From Hyphomicrobiaceae bacterium (lineage in GTDB: Bacteria > Pseudomonadota > Alphaproteobacteria > Rhizobiales > Hyphomicrobiaceae): a DNA stretch of 64,000 bases. This document shows, one piece after another, positions 27,358 through 36,411 of this stretch. Under the pieces are notes generated by a model. It was given only the letters and a program-made list of their open reading frames with translations, ran no database searches and was not told the DNA's origin. The stretch covers positions 62,001-126,000 of the forward strand of contig JACKJH010000002.1 of NCBI GenBank assembly GCA_020638055.1, in the 5' to 3' direction. Both the position numbers and the translations under genes were made by a program. Position 1 is the stretch's first letter, and each line of letters begins with the position of its first letter.

Positions 27358-27393
27358 AAAAAGGCCGCGAACATCTCATGTTCGCGGCCTTTC
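27358..27393 (-). terminator. Long perfect hairpin, bidirectional terminator
   Basis: A perfect 15-bp stem (27360-27374 with 27378-27392) around a CTC loop. On the minus strand the stem runs into TTTTTCG, so it best fits the end of the IalB-like transcript (beyond the family A element). On the plus strand it can also stop hspQ transcription. Confidence 0.7.
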
Positions 27394-27397
27394 GGTC

Positions 27398-27500
27398 TAG
27401 AGCGCATTCCGATCCGATGGAATCGGATCGACGCTCAAACTTTTTGCTTGGTCGCATTTTCTTCGACGAACCGGTGTCCACTTCGTCGGAAAATGCTCTA
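27398..27500 (+). repeat. Family A element, copy 4
   Basis: A full 103-bp copy bounded by TA, with the hairpin TAGAGCGCATTCCGATCCGA / TCGGATCGACGCTC and the distal GACGAACCGGTGTCCACTTC block. It lies between two converging genes, next to the hairpin terminator. Confidence 0.88.
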
Positions 27501-27529
27501 ATGCAATGTGCACGTTGAGAACCAGACGA

Positions 27530-28348
27530 TTACTTCTTCTTATCGCCGCCCTTCTTATCTGATCCTGGCGGGGGATCGAGCAACTTGGCCGCGTCAGCCT
27601 GTGCCTTGCGCTCTTCTTTCATTTTTTCGATCGCCTTGGCCTGCCGCTCGCGAATCTGCTTCATGAGCTGGGCGCGCGCCTGGGCATATTTCTCGTTATC
27701 GACCGGAGGTCCGTCAAAAGCGGCTGTGAAACCATCGAGCGGTACCGGGAACCCAACAGGCTTGGCCGCCGCGTTCATGGCCAGGATCATGATCCCGCCA
27801 CCCTTTTTCATCTGGTCGATGAGGCCTGCGTCGGCTTCCATTTCGGCCGTGCAGCCAGCCGGATGACAAAGCGAGTACTTGAGATTGACAGGCTTGAGCT
27901 GCTTTTCGTCAATCTTTTCGTTTTTGGCCGCTTTTGCCCACTGCTCTGGCGTATAGACAGCCGCGCGCACACCGGGCGGAATTGCCATACCGAGCGGCAC
28001 CATAACCATCAGGCTTTTCTTGGCCTGGCCTTCCACATCCCGGATCGCAGCCGAAACCAGAACCATGCCAGTGTTTCCGTCCAGACGCTCGTGGTGGGTC
28101 AGGCAGATTTTCTTCTCATCGACTTCCTTGCCGGCGTCGTCTTTCTTGAATTTCGCGGTCTCGCAAAGCTTCACCCAAGCACTCTGATGCTCAGCTTTGC
28201 CGTCCTTGCCCTTCGCAGCAGCAGCCTTATCCTGGGCCATGGTGGGCGTGGCTACCAAACCAAGAGCAAATAAGGCAGCGGCGGAAAGGGCCACCAGTGC
28301 GTGCCCGCCAGGCAAAGCGAACATGAAACGGCGACTTTGATGTGCCAT
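27530..28348 (-). CDS. Invasion-associated locus B (IalB)-like periplasmic protein
   Basis: The 272-residue product has a signal peptide ending TPTMAQ, followed by an IalB-like domain: WVKLCETAKFKKD, KICLTHHERLD, VSAAIRDVEGQAKKSLMVMVPLGMAIPPGVRA and the paired-Cys SLCHPAGCTAEMEAD. IalB of Bartonella is linked to red-cell entry, but the family is widespread in free-living Rhizobiales with unknown role. The C-terminal ~60 residues are a charged Lys/Glu/Ala-rich helix and Asp/Lys tail absent from typical members. The start at 28348 has GAGAGG 10 bases upstream; 28372 is an alternative. Confidence 0.85.
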   Translation of the reverse strand: MAHQSRRFMFALPGGHALVALSAAALFALGLVATPTMAQDKAAAAKGKDGKAEHQSAWVKLCETAKFKKDDAGKEVDEKKICLTHHERLDGNTGMVLVSAAIRDVEGQAKKSLMVMVPLGMAIPPGVRAAVYTPEQWAKAAKNEKIDEKQLKPVNLKYSLCHPAGCTAEMEADAGLIDQMKKGGGIMILAMNAAAKPVGFPVPLDGFTAAFDGPPVDNEKYAQARAQLMKQIRERQAKAIEKMKEERKAQADAAKLLDPPPGSDKKGGDKKK

Positions 28349-28692
28349 GAAATTTAGACCTCTCGTCGTCATACGAGCCGTTTTCCGGCTCTACCCCTTA
28401 AAAAACCAGCCTTGCTGAGACTTGGCCATGCCAATCTTGCCCCAGCAACCTCCACGCCGCAGTAAGTCTTGGATTGCGGCAATCCCGTGGCCAAATTTCC
28501 CAACTAGGAGAAATCCCCATAGCGATGCCATACCATCGTGGCAATCACGCCACGGGCGTCATCCACGATTGCGTGCAGCCGTGTTCACCTTCAACACGCG
28601 CACGAGGGACGGTTGAGGCCATAAATTTTGACGGCGATGGAGCAGCTTGCGTGAATGGACTGATAAAGTTGCAGCAACTTGGGGCAAAGCAG
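28349..28692. other. Divergent gap before the binding-protein gene (344 bp)
   Basis: The plus-strand frame is open through this region from 28474, but the residues before 28693 are not protein-like and precede the signal peptide, so I treat it as non-coding. It should hold promoters for the IalB-like gene and the 28693 gene. Confidence 0.4.
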
Positions 28693-30576
28693 ATGTTGAA
28701 TAAGGAGCTGCGTCAGTGTCGCATGTTCCCGTTTTGTCGAACACCAAAGTTCCTTGCAACGGCAATTATCGCAGTTTTTATAGGCTCAAGCACGCCGACT
28801 TTACTGCCATTTGCACAACACGCGGCGGCCGAACCCGTCAAACCGGTGCACGCCATCGCCATGCATGGCGAACCAGGCGAACCCGCTGGGTTTACGCACT
28901 TCTCTTATGCCAATCCCAGCGCGCCCAAGGGCGGCAGCATTACAATTGGTATGCCAGGAAGCTTCGATAGCCTTAATCCCTTGATCGTCCGGGGCAATGC
29001 CGTCGCAGGCATGCGCGAATACATCTACGAGCCCTTGATGGCACGTGGGCTGGATGAGCCCTTCACGCTTTACGGCTTAATCGCCGAAACCGTTGAAATG
29101 GCCGACGACCGCAGCGAAATAACTTTCAACCTCAACCCGAAAGCGAAATTTTCCGATGGCCGGCCTATCACCGCCGATGACGTCCTGTTTTCCTGGCAAT
29201 TGTTGCGTGACAAGGGGCGACCCAACCATCGCTCATATTACGCCAAGGTTTCCACCGCCGAGCGGCTCACAGATCGCAAAGTCCGGTTTGTCTTCGAAGG
29301 CGTAGACCGGGAAATGCCTCTTATCCTGGGACTGATGCCGGTGCTGCCCAAACATGCCATCAATCCCGACACCTTCGAACAAACGACGCTTGAGCCTCTG
29401 ATAGGGTCGGGCCCCTATCGTGTCGCGTCCGTGGATCCAGGGCGATACGTCACCTACAAGCGCAATCGGGAATACTGGGGACGCGACCTTGCCGTAAACA
29501 AGGGGCGGTTCAATTTCGATGAGGTTCGCTACGAATATTATCGCGACGCGGTGGCCATGTTCGAGGCGTTCAAAAGCGGCAATCTGGATTTTTGGAACGA
29601 AGAAGATCCCGCGCGCTGGGCAGCGGGCTACGACATCCCAGCGGTGAAGGATGGGCGTATCGTTCGGGCGAATTTCAATATTGGCCTTCCTGCGGGCATG
29701 ACGGCTCTGGCCTTCAACGTGCGCCGGGAGGTTTTTGCCGATGCCCGCGTCCGCCGCGCCCTCATCGCGTTATTCGATTTCGAATGGGTCAACCGCAATC
29801 TCTACAACGGCCTTTACAAGCGGACGGAGAGTTATTTCGAAAGGTCGATATTATCGTCTCACGGAAGGCCCGCTGACGCCCGAGAGAAAGAGTTGCTTGC
29901 GCCTTACATCTCGCAAGTAAAGCCGGCAATCATGGATGGTACGTTTAATTTTCCAGTTTCAGATGGTAGCGGGCAAGACCGAAAGAACATGCGCGCGGCT
30001 TTCGAACTTTTAAAAAGTGCAGGCTATGTTTTGCAGGGGCGCAAACTCGTCAACAAGGACACCGGCAAACCGCTTTCTTTTGAGGTGCTCGCCACTTCGG
30101 TAGCGCAGGAGCGCCTGCTTGGCGGCTTTGCCAAAACGTTGTCGCGGCTTGGCATAACAGTCCGCGTGCGCGTGGTGGATAGCGCACAATACCAGCAACG
30201 CTTGAATACCTACGACTACGACATGATCCAGGCAACCTGGCCCTCCTCCCTGTCGCCGGGCAACGAGCAGATCTTTCGTTGGGATTCGCGCATGGCAAAA
30301 CAGGAAGGCACCTATAACTGGGCGGGCGTCTCAAGCCCGGCCGTCGATGCCATGATCCAGGCAATGCTCGCCGCCAAGGACGAGGATCGTTTCGTATCGG
30401 CTGTTCGCGCCCTCGACCGGGTCCTGCTATCGGGTGACTATGTGATACCGCTGTTCCATTTGCCCAAACAGTGGGTCGCCTACTGGAACCGCTATCGTTA
30501 TCCTGAAAAGACGCCGCTCTTTGGCTACAACATAGATTTGTGGTGGCAAAAGTCCGCAGCCAATAAGAGCCAATAA
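28693..30576 (+). CDS. ABC transporter substrate-binding protein, family 5 (YejA-like)
   Basis: A periplasmic peptide/oligopeptide-type binding protein of 628 residues. After a signal peptide (ATAIIAVFIGSSTPTLLPFA, ending QHAAAEP) it shows the family 5 features: HGEPGEPAGFTHFSYANPSA with PKGGSITIG, FDSLNPLIVRGN, YEPLMAR, DGRPITADDVLFSWQLLRD, GSGPYRV and DFWNEEDPARWAAGYD. The FSYANPSAPKG opening is typical of YejA, the binding protein of the microcin C/oligopeptide importer. No permease or ATPase gene is adjacent, so it must work with a transporter encoded elsewhere or as an orphan. An upstream frame extension to 28474 is rejected. Confidence 0.88.
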   Translation: MLNKELRQCRMFPFCRTPKFLATAIIAVFIGSSTPTLLPFAQHAAAEPVKPVHAIAMHGEPGEPAGFTHFSYANPSAPKGGSITIGMPGSFDSLNPLIVRGNAVAGMREYIYEPLMARGLDEPFTLYGLIAETVEMADDRSEITFNLNPKAKFSDGRPITADDVLFSWQLLRDKGRPNHRSYYAKVSTAERLTDRKVRFVFEGVDREMPLILGLMPVLPKHAINPDTFEQTTLEPLIGSGPYRVASVDPGRYVTYKRNREYWGRDLAVNKGRFNFDEVRYEYYRDAVAMFEAFKSGNLDFWNEEDPARWAAGYDIPAVKDGRIVRANFNIGLPAGMTALAFNVRREVFADARVRRALIALFDFEWVNRNLYNGLYKRTESYFERSILSSHGRPADAREKELLAPYISQVKPAIMDGTFNFPVSDGSGQDRKNMRAAFELLKSAGYVLQGRKLVNKDTGKPLSFEVLATSVAQERLLGGFAKTLSRLGITVRVRVVDSAQYQQRLNTYDYDMIQATWPSSLSPGNEQIFRWDSRMAKQEGTYNWAGVSSPAVDAMIQAMLAAKDEDRFVSAVRALDRVLLSGDYVIPLFHLPKQWVAYWNRYRYPEKTPLFGYNIDLWWQKSAANKSQ

Positions 30577-30595
30577 GAATTGAACCAAACATACC

Positions 30596-32248
30596 ATGAC
30601 CTCCAGTGTACCCAAGACTGCATCGAACGGGCGGGCAATCATCGGATCGCCATCAGGTTTCTCAGGCCCCCTGCCGCCAGAACATTTCAACATGGCCGCC
30701 TACGTAATTGGGCGCGCAGCCAGCACCGTTCCCGGTAAAATAGCGCTCATTGTTTACGACAACGCCGAGTCTGCCGTGCCATCCGAGACGTGGACGTTTG
30801 CTCAAATCGAACGTGCGGTACTGCGAATTGCACAGGGCTTACGAGAGCGGGGACTTAAAAAGGGCGACAGGCTTCTCATTCGTCTCGACAACACCAGCAC
30901 GTACGCGTTGATGTTTTTTGGTGCCATCGCCGCCGGGCTCGTACCGCTGGCTACGTCCGTACACCTCACGCCTGATGAGGCACGTTTTCTCGCCACCGAC
31001 AGCAACGCACGGGCAGTGGCTCTTGCCGAACATCTCGTTGGTGCTGCTACAGCCGAGTGCAACGCCGGTATCGACATAATTAAAGCTGATGACGTGGCGG
31101 CAATGCTGTGCGGCCCAGAGGCCAGTGGTTATGCCGATACAAATGCCAATGACCCCGCCTACATGGTCTACACATCAGGAACAACGGCCAATCCCAAAGG
31201 TGTCGTCCATGCCCAGCGCGCGGCGTGGGGACGTCGCCCCATGTATCAGGGTTGGTATGGCATCACGCCCGACGACCGCATGCTTCATGCCGGCGCCTTC
31301 AACTGGACGTTCACGCTTGGATCGGGGTTGACGGACCCATGGGCGAACGGTGCAACCGCCATCATCTACACCGGTGAGAAATCCCCCGACATCTGGCCGC
31401 GCCTTATTCGCCGCACGAAAGCAACGTTGTTTGCTGCCGTGCCGGGGTTGTTTCGTCAGATACTGAAATACGCGCGCGCAGGAGATCTGGCCGACCTTGA
31501 GCGCCTGAGACATGGGCTGATGGCCGGAGAAACACCGCCACCCTCCTTGCTCAACGACTGGTTACAAGCCACCGGCCGACCGTTGTACGAAGCGCTCGGC
31601 ATGAGCGAGATTTCCACCTATATTTCCACCTCGCCAGTGGTTGCGGTAAAGCCAGGCAGCGTGGGCTGCCCGCAACCGGGCCGAACGGTGGCAATTCTGC
31701 CCGAGGACGCCGCCGGAGGTCAGCACGAACGCATTACGCCTGTGCGCATCGGCGAGCCTGGCTTGCTCGCCGTTCACACCAGTGACCCCGGGCTGATGCT
31801 AGGATACTGGCAACGCCCTGATGAAGACGCCGAAGTGCGAAGCGGTGCATGGTTTGTCGGTGGCGATCTCGCCGCAATGGACGCGGAGGGTTACGTCCGG
31901 CATCTGGGTCGCGCCAACGATATCATGAAAGCGTTGGGATACCGCGTCGCGCCCCAGGAAGTGGAGGCTGTCTTGGCCCGCCATCCCGCCGTTGGCGAGG
32001 TGGCGTGTGCGGAACGCCAGGTCAGCAATTCGGTATCGGTCATTGCCGCATACATCGTTCCGGCCAGCCCGGAAATCTCACGTGATGAAGACGCTGTGCT
32101 GACCTACGCGCGCGAACACCTTGCACCCTATAAAGTGCCGCGAAAGATCATCTGGGTTGAGCGACTTCCGCGCACGGCCAACGGCAAAATTCTGCGCCGT
32201 GCTTTGGAAACCGCACCGCCACTGCGTTCGCCGCGTCTTTTTCAGTAG
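30596..32248 (+). CDS. AMP-dependent acyl-CoA synthetase/ligase
   Basis: The 550-residue enzyme activates a carboxylic acid with ATP and CoA. It has the P-loop motif YMVYTSGTTANPKGVVHAQR, the A5-like LYEALGMSEIS, the hinge GRANDIMKALGYRVAPQEVE and the C-terminal catalytic Lys in LPRTANGKILRRAL. The arrangement is closest to benzoate-CoA ligase-like and medium-chain synthetases; the substrate is not known. It starts 19 bp after the binding-protein gene, which suggests co-transcription and perhaps uptake plus activation of an organic acid. It has no clear ribosome site. Confidence 0.88.
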   Translation: MTSSVPKTASNGRAIIGSPSGFSGPLPPEHFNMAAYVIGRAASTVPGKIALIVYDNAESAVPSETWTFAQIERAVLRIAQGLRERGLKKGDRLLIRLDNTSTYALMFFGAIAAGLVPLATSVHLTPDEARFLATDSNARAVALAEHLVGAATAECNAGIDIIKADDVAAMLCGPEASGYADTNANDPAYMVYTSGTTANPKGVVHAQRAAWGRRPMYQGWYGITPDDRMLHAGAFNWTFTLGSGLTDPWANGATAIIYTGEKSPDIWPRLIRRTKATLFAAVPGLFRQILKYARAGDLADLERLRHGLMAGETPPPSLLNDWLQATGRPLYEALGMSEISTYISTSPVVAVKPGSVGCPQPGRTVAILPEDAAGGQHERITPVRIGEPGLLAVHTSDPGLMLGYWQRPDEDAEVRSGAWFVGGDLAAMDAEGYVRHLGRANDIMKALGYRVAPQEVEAVLARHPAVGEVACAERQVSNSVSVIAAYIVPASPEISRDEDAVLTYAREHLAPYKVPRKIIWVERLPRTANGKILRRALETAPPLRSPRLFQ

Positions 32249-32282
32249 CTCTCACAAGACCTTCAGGGCGACGAAAATGCCT

Positions 32283-32553
32283 TGAGCATCGGGCGTTAAA
32301 TCGGCGCCATTCTGTTTCCCAAGCGGGGTGGCGACGGCTGCGGAGAGCGATTCAGTCCGTAGTGGTGCTACGGACAAATCGCTCGACACAGCGGGCGTCC
32401 GCCGCTTGGAAACCCTTTGGGCCGGGCGAATTTTATCCAATCTCTTCGTTGTCCGTCTTGTTCGTAACGCTGCTACGGCCTGCGACGACCAACTCGATCT
32501 TGGACCAAATTCGACTCGGCAGAATGATGCAGATTAAACGCCCCATGCTCTAA
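32283..32553. repeat. Family C long inverted-repeat element, copy 1
   Basis: About 270 bp with ends TTGAGCATCGGGCGTT and AACGCCCCATGCTCTAA, and further internal inverted stretches. It is a diverged relative of 40727-41001 (shared blocks ACAAATCGC, TTGTCCGTCTTG/TGTCCCGTCTTG, CTTGGACCAAAT, TCGGCAGAATG). The right end supplies the stop codon of the DUF502 gene. Confidence 0.78.
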
Positions 32554-33398
32554 CGCCGCGAGCGCGGTTTCGACCGACGCGCACGCTGCAGCGCCCTGGC
32601 GACTTCAGGAGGAGCAACCGCTGGAACGCTTTGACCTGACATGCCCCCACCCTCGCCAAAAGCTGGCGTGACCATGCCGGCAGACAGGATGATCTTGGCT
32701 GCATCCTCCACGCTCATATTCAAGAAAATGACGTCGGTTTGGGGCACAAAACATATGAAGCCCGCAGGCGGAACCACCCCGGTCGGCATAAACACCGTAT
32801 AGAGTTCCCGAGTGCCGCCAGGGGCCACCTCGCTGATCTCGCCACTCGTTTCTCCCGTAACAAAGACGATCGACCACAGCCCCTTCGAAGGAAATTCAAT
32901 CAACCCTACCTTTTGCACCGACTGGCTGGGGTCGGTTGCCGTGACGACGCTTTCAAAAATCTGCTTTAAGGCGCGGTAGACGTTACGCACGATTGGCATG
33001 CGGCCGACCATGAGTTCGCCAAAGCTGATAAGCGTGCGGCCCAACAGGTTGGCGGCAAGTGCTCCAATCAACGTCAGAACAATAATGCCAAAGGCAAGCC
33101 CGACCCCGGGAACGGCGAACGGCAAATACGTGTCGGGCAGATATTGCGCCGGGATGAACGGCTTGAAGAACGCATCTGCGTAGTTGATCGCAAACCAGAT
33201 GAGATAAATCGTCAGCGTTACCGGACCGACGATAATAAGGCCCGTCAGGAAATAGTTGCGGAGCCTGGCACCCAGGTGCCAACCAGGATCAACCCCGTCT
33301 TCAGCAAGGCGCCGCAGGCCTGCGCGCAGTTCCGCATCACGCCGCTGGCGTGGCGTTTTCGTATCTGTAGGCTCTTGGCTGGAAGACTTCTGGGGCAT
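32550..33398 (-). CDS. DUF502 family membrane protein
   Basis: The 282-residue product has two membrane spans (about residues 49-73 and 92-118), LRNYFLTGLIIVGPVTLTIYL and the conserved block GRMPIVRNVYRALKQIFESV, VGLIEFPSKGLWSIVFVTG and YTVFMPTGVVPPAGFICFVP, all characteristic of DUF502. The function is unknown. GGACGGAGC precedes the ATG. The Arg-rich C-terminus (RARRSKPRSRR) ends exactly at a TAG formed by the end of a family C element. Confidence 0.9.
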   Translation of the reverse strand: MPQKSSSQEPTDTKTPRQRRDAELRAGLRRLAEDGVDPGWHLGARLRNYFLTGLIIVGPVTLTIYLIWFAINYADAFFKPFIPAQYLPDTYLPFAVPGVGLAFGIIVLTLIGALAANLLGRTLISFGELMVGRMPIVRNVYRALKQIFESVVTATDPSQSVQKVGLIEFPSKGLWSIVFVTGETSGEISEVAPGGTRELYTVFMPTGVVPPAGFICFVPQTDVIFLNMSVEDAAKIILSAGMVTPAFGEGGGMSGQSVPAVAPPEVARALQRARRSKPRSRR

Positions 33399-33837
33399 GC
33401 TCCGTCCGGCGGACTGTGCTCTCTCCCCTTCGCGCTTGGGTGGGAGCTAACCCTGTCCGGTGACGACGCGGCATTGGCGGAGCCACAATCAGCGTCGTCT
33501 TCGGTTGGCCCAAAGCAGCGTTGGTACAAGCTTGTATTACACGCCGCTAATGGGCGTAGAAACGCAAGCGTACCACACTTTCGTTGCAGCGCGACACTGA
33601 TGCTATATATGCGTGACGTGTTCGCCAAAGCGTTATCCAAAGGCAACGCGGCATTTGTTATCTTCATCGGGCTGAAAATGGGCGGATCCAGCATGAGCCC
33701 CCCCCGCCTCCTGCCGCAAAGCTCCGCGAGCGCAATCAGGTGCCGCGCCGCAGGGTATCGCCGTGAGACTGATTTGATGTTAAGTGCGGAGAACAACCGG
33801 TCACTTGATCCCGAATCAAGGCTTTCAGAGGGTTAAA
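33399..33837. other. Divergent gap between the DUF502 gene and purQ (439 bp)
   Basis: I looked here for purS, which usually precedes purQ in this group, and found no such frame. A long open frame on the plus strand (33144-33836) is mostly antisense to the DUF502 gene. No palindromic element was seen. The purQ promoter should lie here. Confidence 0.5.
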
Positions 33838-34542
33838 ATGATCCGAGCCAGCGTCATCGTCTTTCCCGGCTCCAATTGCGACCGCGACATCAAGGTCGCG
33901 ATTGAGCGCATTTCAGGCTTCCCCGTCAAAATGGTTTGGCATGGAGATGCCTCCGTGCCGGCGTCCGACTTCATTGTCCTGCCAGGCGGTTTTTCATATG
34001 GCGATTATCTGCGCTGCGGGGCCATGGCTGCGCATTCGCCGATCATGCGCGATGTCATCGCAAAGGCGAAGGCAGGCACGCCGGTTCTGGGTGTATGCAA
34101 CGGGTTTCAGGTTCTGTGTGAAGCAGGCTTGTTGCCGGGCGTCCTGATGCGCAACCGCTCCCTCAAGTTCATCTGCCGCGACGTGCACTTACGGGTCGAC
34201 AACGACCAAAGCTATTTCACACGCGCCTACCGCAAGGGCCAGGTCATCCGTGTGCCAATTGCTCATGCGGAAGGGAACTATTTCGCTGATGATGAAACAC
34301 TCGATCGGCTGGAAGGGGAAGGCCGCATCGTACTGCGCTATTCAGATGAGGATGGCGACGCCAGCAACGCCGCCAATCCCAACGGATCACAACGCAATAT
34401 TGCAGGTATTTCGGACGCAACCGGGCGCATCGTCGGCATGATGCCCCATCCTGAACGCCTTTATGAAAATGCGCTGGGTGGCACCGATGGCCGCCGCGTT
34501 TTCGAAAGTGCGGTGGTCAATTTCGCCGAAGCTATGGGTTGA
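33838..34542 (+). CDS. purQ: Phosphoribosylformylglycinamidine synthase, glutaminase subunit
   Basis: PurQ supplies ammonia from glutamine to PurL in step four of purine synthesis. The 234-residue class I amidotransferase has the start IRASVIVFPGSNCDRD, PGGFSYGDYLRCG, the nucleophile elbow GVCNGFQVLCEAGLLPG with catalytic Cys, and the His/Glu site MMPHPERLYE. AGAGG lies 7 bases before the chosen ATG. Its partner purL is 1.9 kb away, with two opposite-strand genes between. purS, needed for the three-subunit enzyme, is not in the window. Confidence 0.96.
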   Translation: MIRASVIVFPGSNCDRDIKVAIERISGFPVKMVWHGDASVPASDFIVLPGGFSYGDYLRCGAMAAHSPIMRDVIAKAKAGTPVLGVCNGFQVLCEAGLLPGVLMRNRSLKFICRDVHLRVDNDQSYFTRAYRKGQVIRVPIAHAEGNYFADDETLDRLEGEGRIVLRYSDEDGDASNAANPNGSQRNIAGISDATGRIVGMMPHPERLYENALGGTDGRRVFESAVVNFAEAMG

Positions 34543-34590
34543 ACCAGCCAGATCTGGTGAGACGTGCATCCTTGTCATTGTAACGCGAAA

Positions 34591-34610
34591 GGGGCCGGTT
34601 TCCCGGCCCC
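34591..34610. terminator. GC-rich hairpin between purQ and a convergent gene
   Basis: GGGGCCGG (34591-34598) pairs perfectly with CCGGCCCC (34603-34610). Only three T follow on the minus side (CCTTTCG) and none on the plus side, so it is a weak terminator for either gene. Confidence 0.5.
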
Positions 34611-34679
34611 TCCGCCATGTCGCCACGGCCCTGGACAAACCCGCGTTTCCAGGACAAAAGCCGTCCAGCATATGCCCGC

Positions 34680-35069
34680 TTACTGGCGCGGCGCGGCGAC
34701 GGCGACTTGATCGAGAACCCTGACGGACATGGCTGAAGCCGACGGCGCGCATTTGAATTCCAACGTCTTGCCCTCTGCCGTATCGATACGGGCCTTTTTG
34801 GTCGGAATGACGGGCATCGAAACACGCGTCGCAGCGCCTTTGACCTCATCCAGATTGTTGGAGTCCGCCATCAACACCGTCAGGTTGCATACGCCGCCCT
34901 CACCCAAATAATATGAAACGGCGCGCTTAGAGCCGACGTCGAAGCTTATGCCGTGCCGTGGGGTCATCTTCTGTCCTGAAAGCCCGTCCGCATAGGCGGC
35001 AGCCGCGCCGCCGAATGCAATTGTGCTGGCAAGTGCCACGACAAAATTCTTGGAAATCGCCCTCATCAT
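34680..35069 (-). CDS. Secreted protein of unknown function
   Basis: The 129-residue product has a signal peptide ending at AAAAYADG. The mature part is a small beta-rich domain (GISFDVGSKRAVSYYLGEGGVCNLTVLMAD ends with one Cys; a second Cys follows at LEFKCAPS), so one disulphide is likely. AAGGA is placed well for the ATG at 35069; the next codon is also ATG. I do not recognise a family. Similar secreted proteins occur in Rhizobiales. Confidence 0.7.
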   Translation of the reverse strand: MMRAISKNFVVALASTIAFGGAAAAYADGLSGQKMTPRHGISFDVGSKRAVSYYLGEGGVCNLTVLMADSNNLDEVKGAATRVSMPVIPTKKARIDTAEGKTLEFKCAPSASAMSVRVLDQVAVAAPRQ

Positions 35070-35458
35070 CCTGATCCTTTCAGTAGAGTGCTCAAGATCA
35101 TCTCAACTCATTTTTCGAGCCGCTCGTGTTGCTCATGAAAGCAGGTTTAATCCCTGCCCGGCGGCATGGGTGGATATTTAATCCACTGAATCAGTTTGGA
35201 AAAGACGCCATGTTGCACAGCAGCAATGCAAATGTTGCAGCGCGCAACAGTCACAGCCCGAACGGGTAGGCCATGCTGTAGGCCGGCAGGTGGCGAAATG
35301 CCTGCCCAATTGACCTATAAGTCAACTAAAAGCCCGAAAAGCCGAAGCTGTTTGCACGTGCACAGAAATGGCAGCCGTTTCCGAGTCTTCCGGCGAACGA
35401 CTGGAAAAATTGGAACCTCGCCGCGTGCCTGATGTCGCACACGCCCACAATCACTATC
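35070..35458. other. Gap between two minus-strand genes (389 bp)
   Basis: No gene is seen. Two small hairpins, GGCAGG...CCTGCC (35285-35306) and TTGAC-N6-GTCAA (35310-35325), could contribute to ending the HAD gene transcript, but neither has a T-run on the minus strand. Confidence 0.4.
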
Positions 35459-36229
35459 TCAAACGTTGGCTGTTTCGCTGTGAAGCCTTCTAAGCGCCGT
35501 TAAAATTGCAGCGCCCGGGGCAGTTCCACCGGAGACGTCGCCACCAGCGAGTGCTGCCAGATCCTCCACAATCTCAAGAGCACCGGGAAATGACTGGTCG
35601 GACGTGTAAATGCTCGTGGTAACCACCACAGCCAGCGCCGCCGCCTTTGCAGAGCGCAGGCCATTCACTGAATCTTCTAGCGCAACACATCGCTCAGGCG
35701 GCAAGTTCAGTCGTTCCAGCGCCAGGTTGAAAACATCTGGTGCGGGTTTCTTGGCTTTCACCATGTCACCCGCCGCGATCACTTCAAACAGCGCAAGCCC
35801 GTTCTCTCCCAGGGTCGAGCGGATCAGGCTTTCAACGTTGGGCAAGCTCGTGGTTGTGGCTATGGCAAGCCGAATACCTTCGCTCCCGGCATGGCGTATC
35901 AGGTCTTCCACACCGGGGCGCAAGCCGGCCGCCCCAGCATCGATCATCGCATTGTAAATACCGGTTTTGCGGACATGCAGTGCCTTGATCCAGTCTGTAA
36001 GGGCGGCCTCTTGGGAAGGAATAAATTCAGGACGCGAAGGGTTGAAATCCGCAAGGTAATGCCGAATGCGTTCCTTGCCACCGGTCACATCAAGTAGCCG
36101 CTTGTAAAGTGGCTGGTCCCAGTTCCAATCAAGCCCCGTCTCGTCGAATGCCTGATTGAACGCCGCACGATGTGTTTCTTCTGTTTCAGATAACGTTCCG
36201 TCGACATCGAAAATCAGGGCTTCCAGCAT
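35459..36229 (-). CDS. HAD-superfamily phosphatase, CbbY/beta-phosphoglucomutase-like
   Basis: The 256-residue product begins LEALIFDVDGTLSETEETHR, where the two Asp of DVDGT are the nucleophile and acid/base, followed by a helical cap. It has LAIATTTSLPNVESLI (motif II Thr), the Lys in VKAKKPAPDVFNLALERL and the CVALEDSVNGLRSAKAA motif. The cap sequence (DETGLDWNWDQPLYKRLL with GGKERI) is that of CbbY proteins, which remove the rubisco inhibitor xylulose-1,5-bisphosphate in autotrophs, though non-autotrophs carry relatives. GGGAGG lies 5 bases before the ATG at 36229, which decides the start. No rubisco genes are in the window. Confidence 0.87.
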   Translation of the reverse strand: MLEALIFDVDGTLSETEETHRAAFNQAFDETGLDWNWDQPLYKRLLDVTGGKERIRHYLADFNPSRPEFIPSQEAALTDWIKALHVRKTGIYNAMIDAGAAGLRPGVEDLIRHAGSEGIRLAIATTTSLPNVESLIRSTLGENGLALFEVIAAGDMVKAKKPAPDVFNLALERLNLPPERCVALEDSVNGLRSAKAAALAVVVTTSIYTSDQSFPGALEIVEDLAALAGGDVSGGTAPGAAILTALRRLHSETANV

Positions 36230-36411
36230 GCAACCTCCCGAATTTCCCGATTTCACGCGGCATCTTGGGTGCCGATCGGGCTCACCGCGCATCAAAACAT
36301 GGAACTAACCAGACGGCGGAGCGAACAATCGTCTCAGTTCATGGGACAAGGCGCCGCGTCACCGCTATAAGCAGCCGGAAAAATGTGATCTCGCTATTGG
36401 GCCAATCCTAA

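Noticed and set aside
28474..28692. N-terminal extension of the binding-protein gene
   Set aside because: The extra 73 residues are not protein-like and would place the signal peptide inside the protein.
33144..33836. A 230-codon plus-strand frame before purQ
   Set aside because: Its first part is antisense to the well-supported DUF502 gene and the rest is Cys/Arg/Ser-rich with no family likeness; it is an artefact of high GC.
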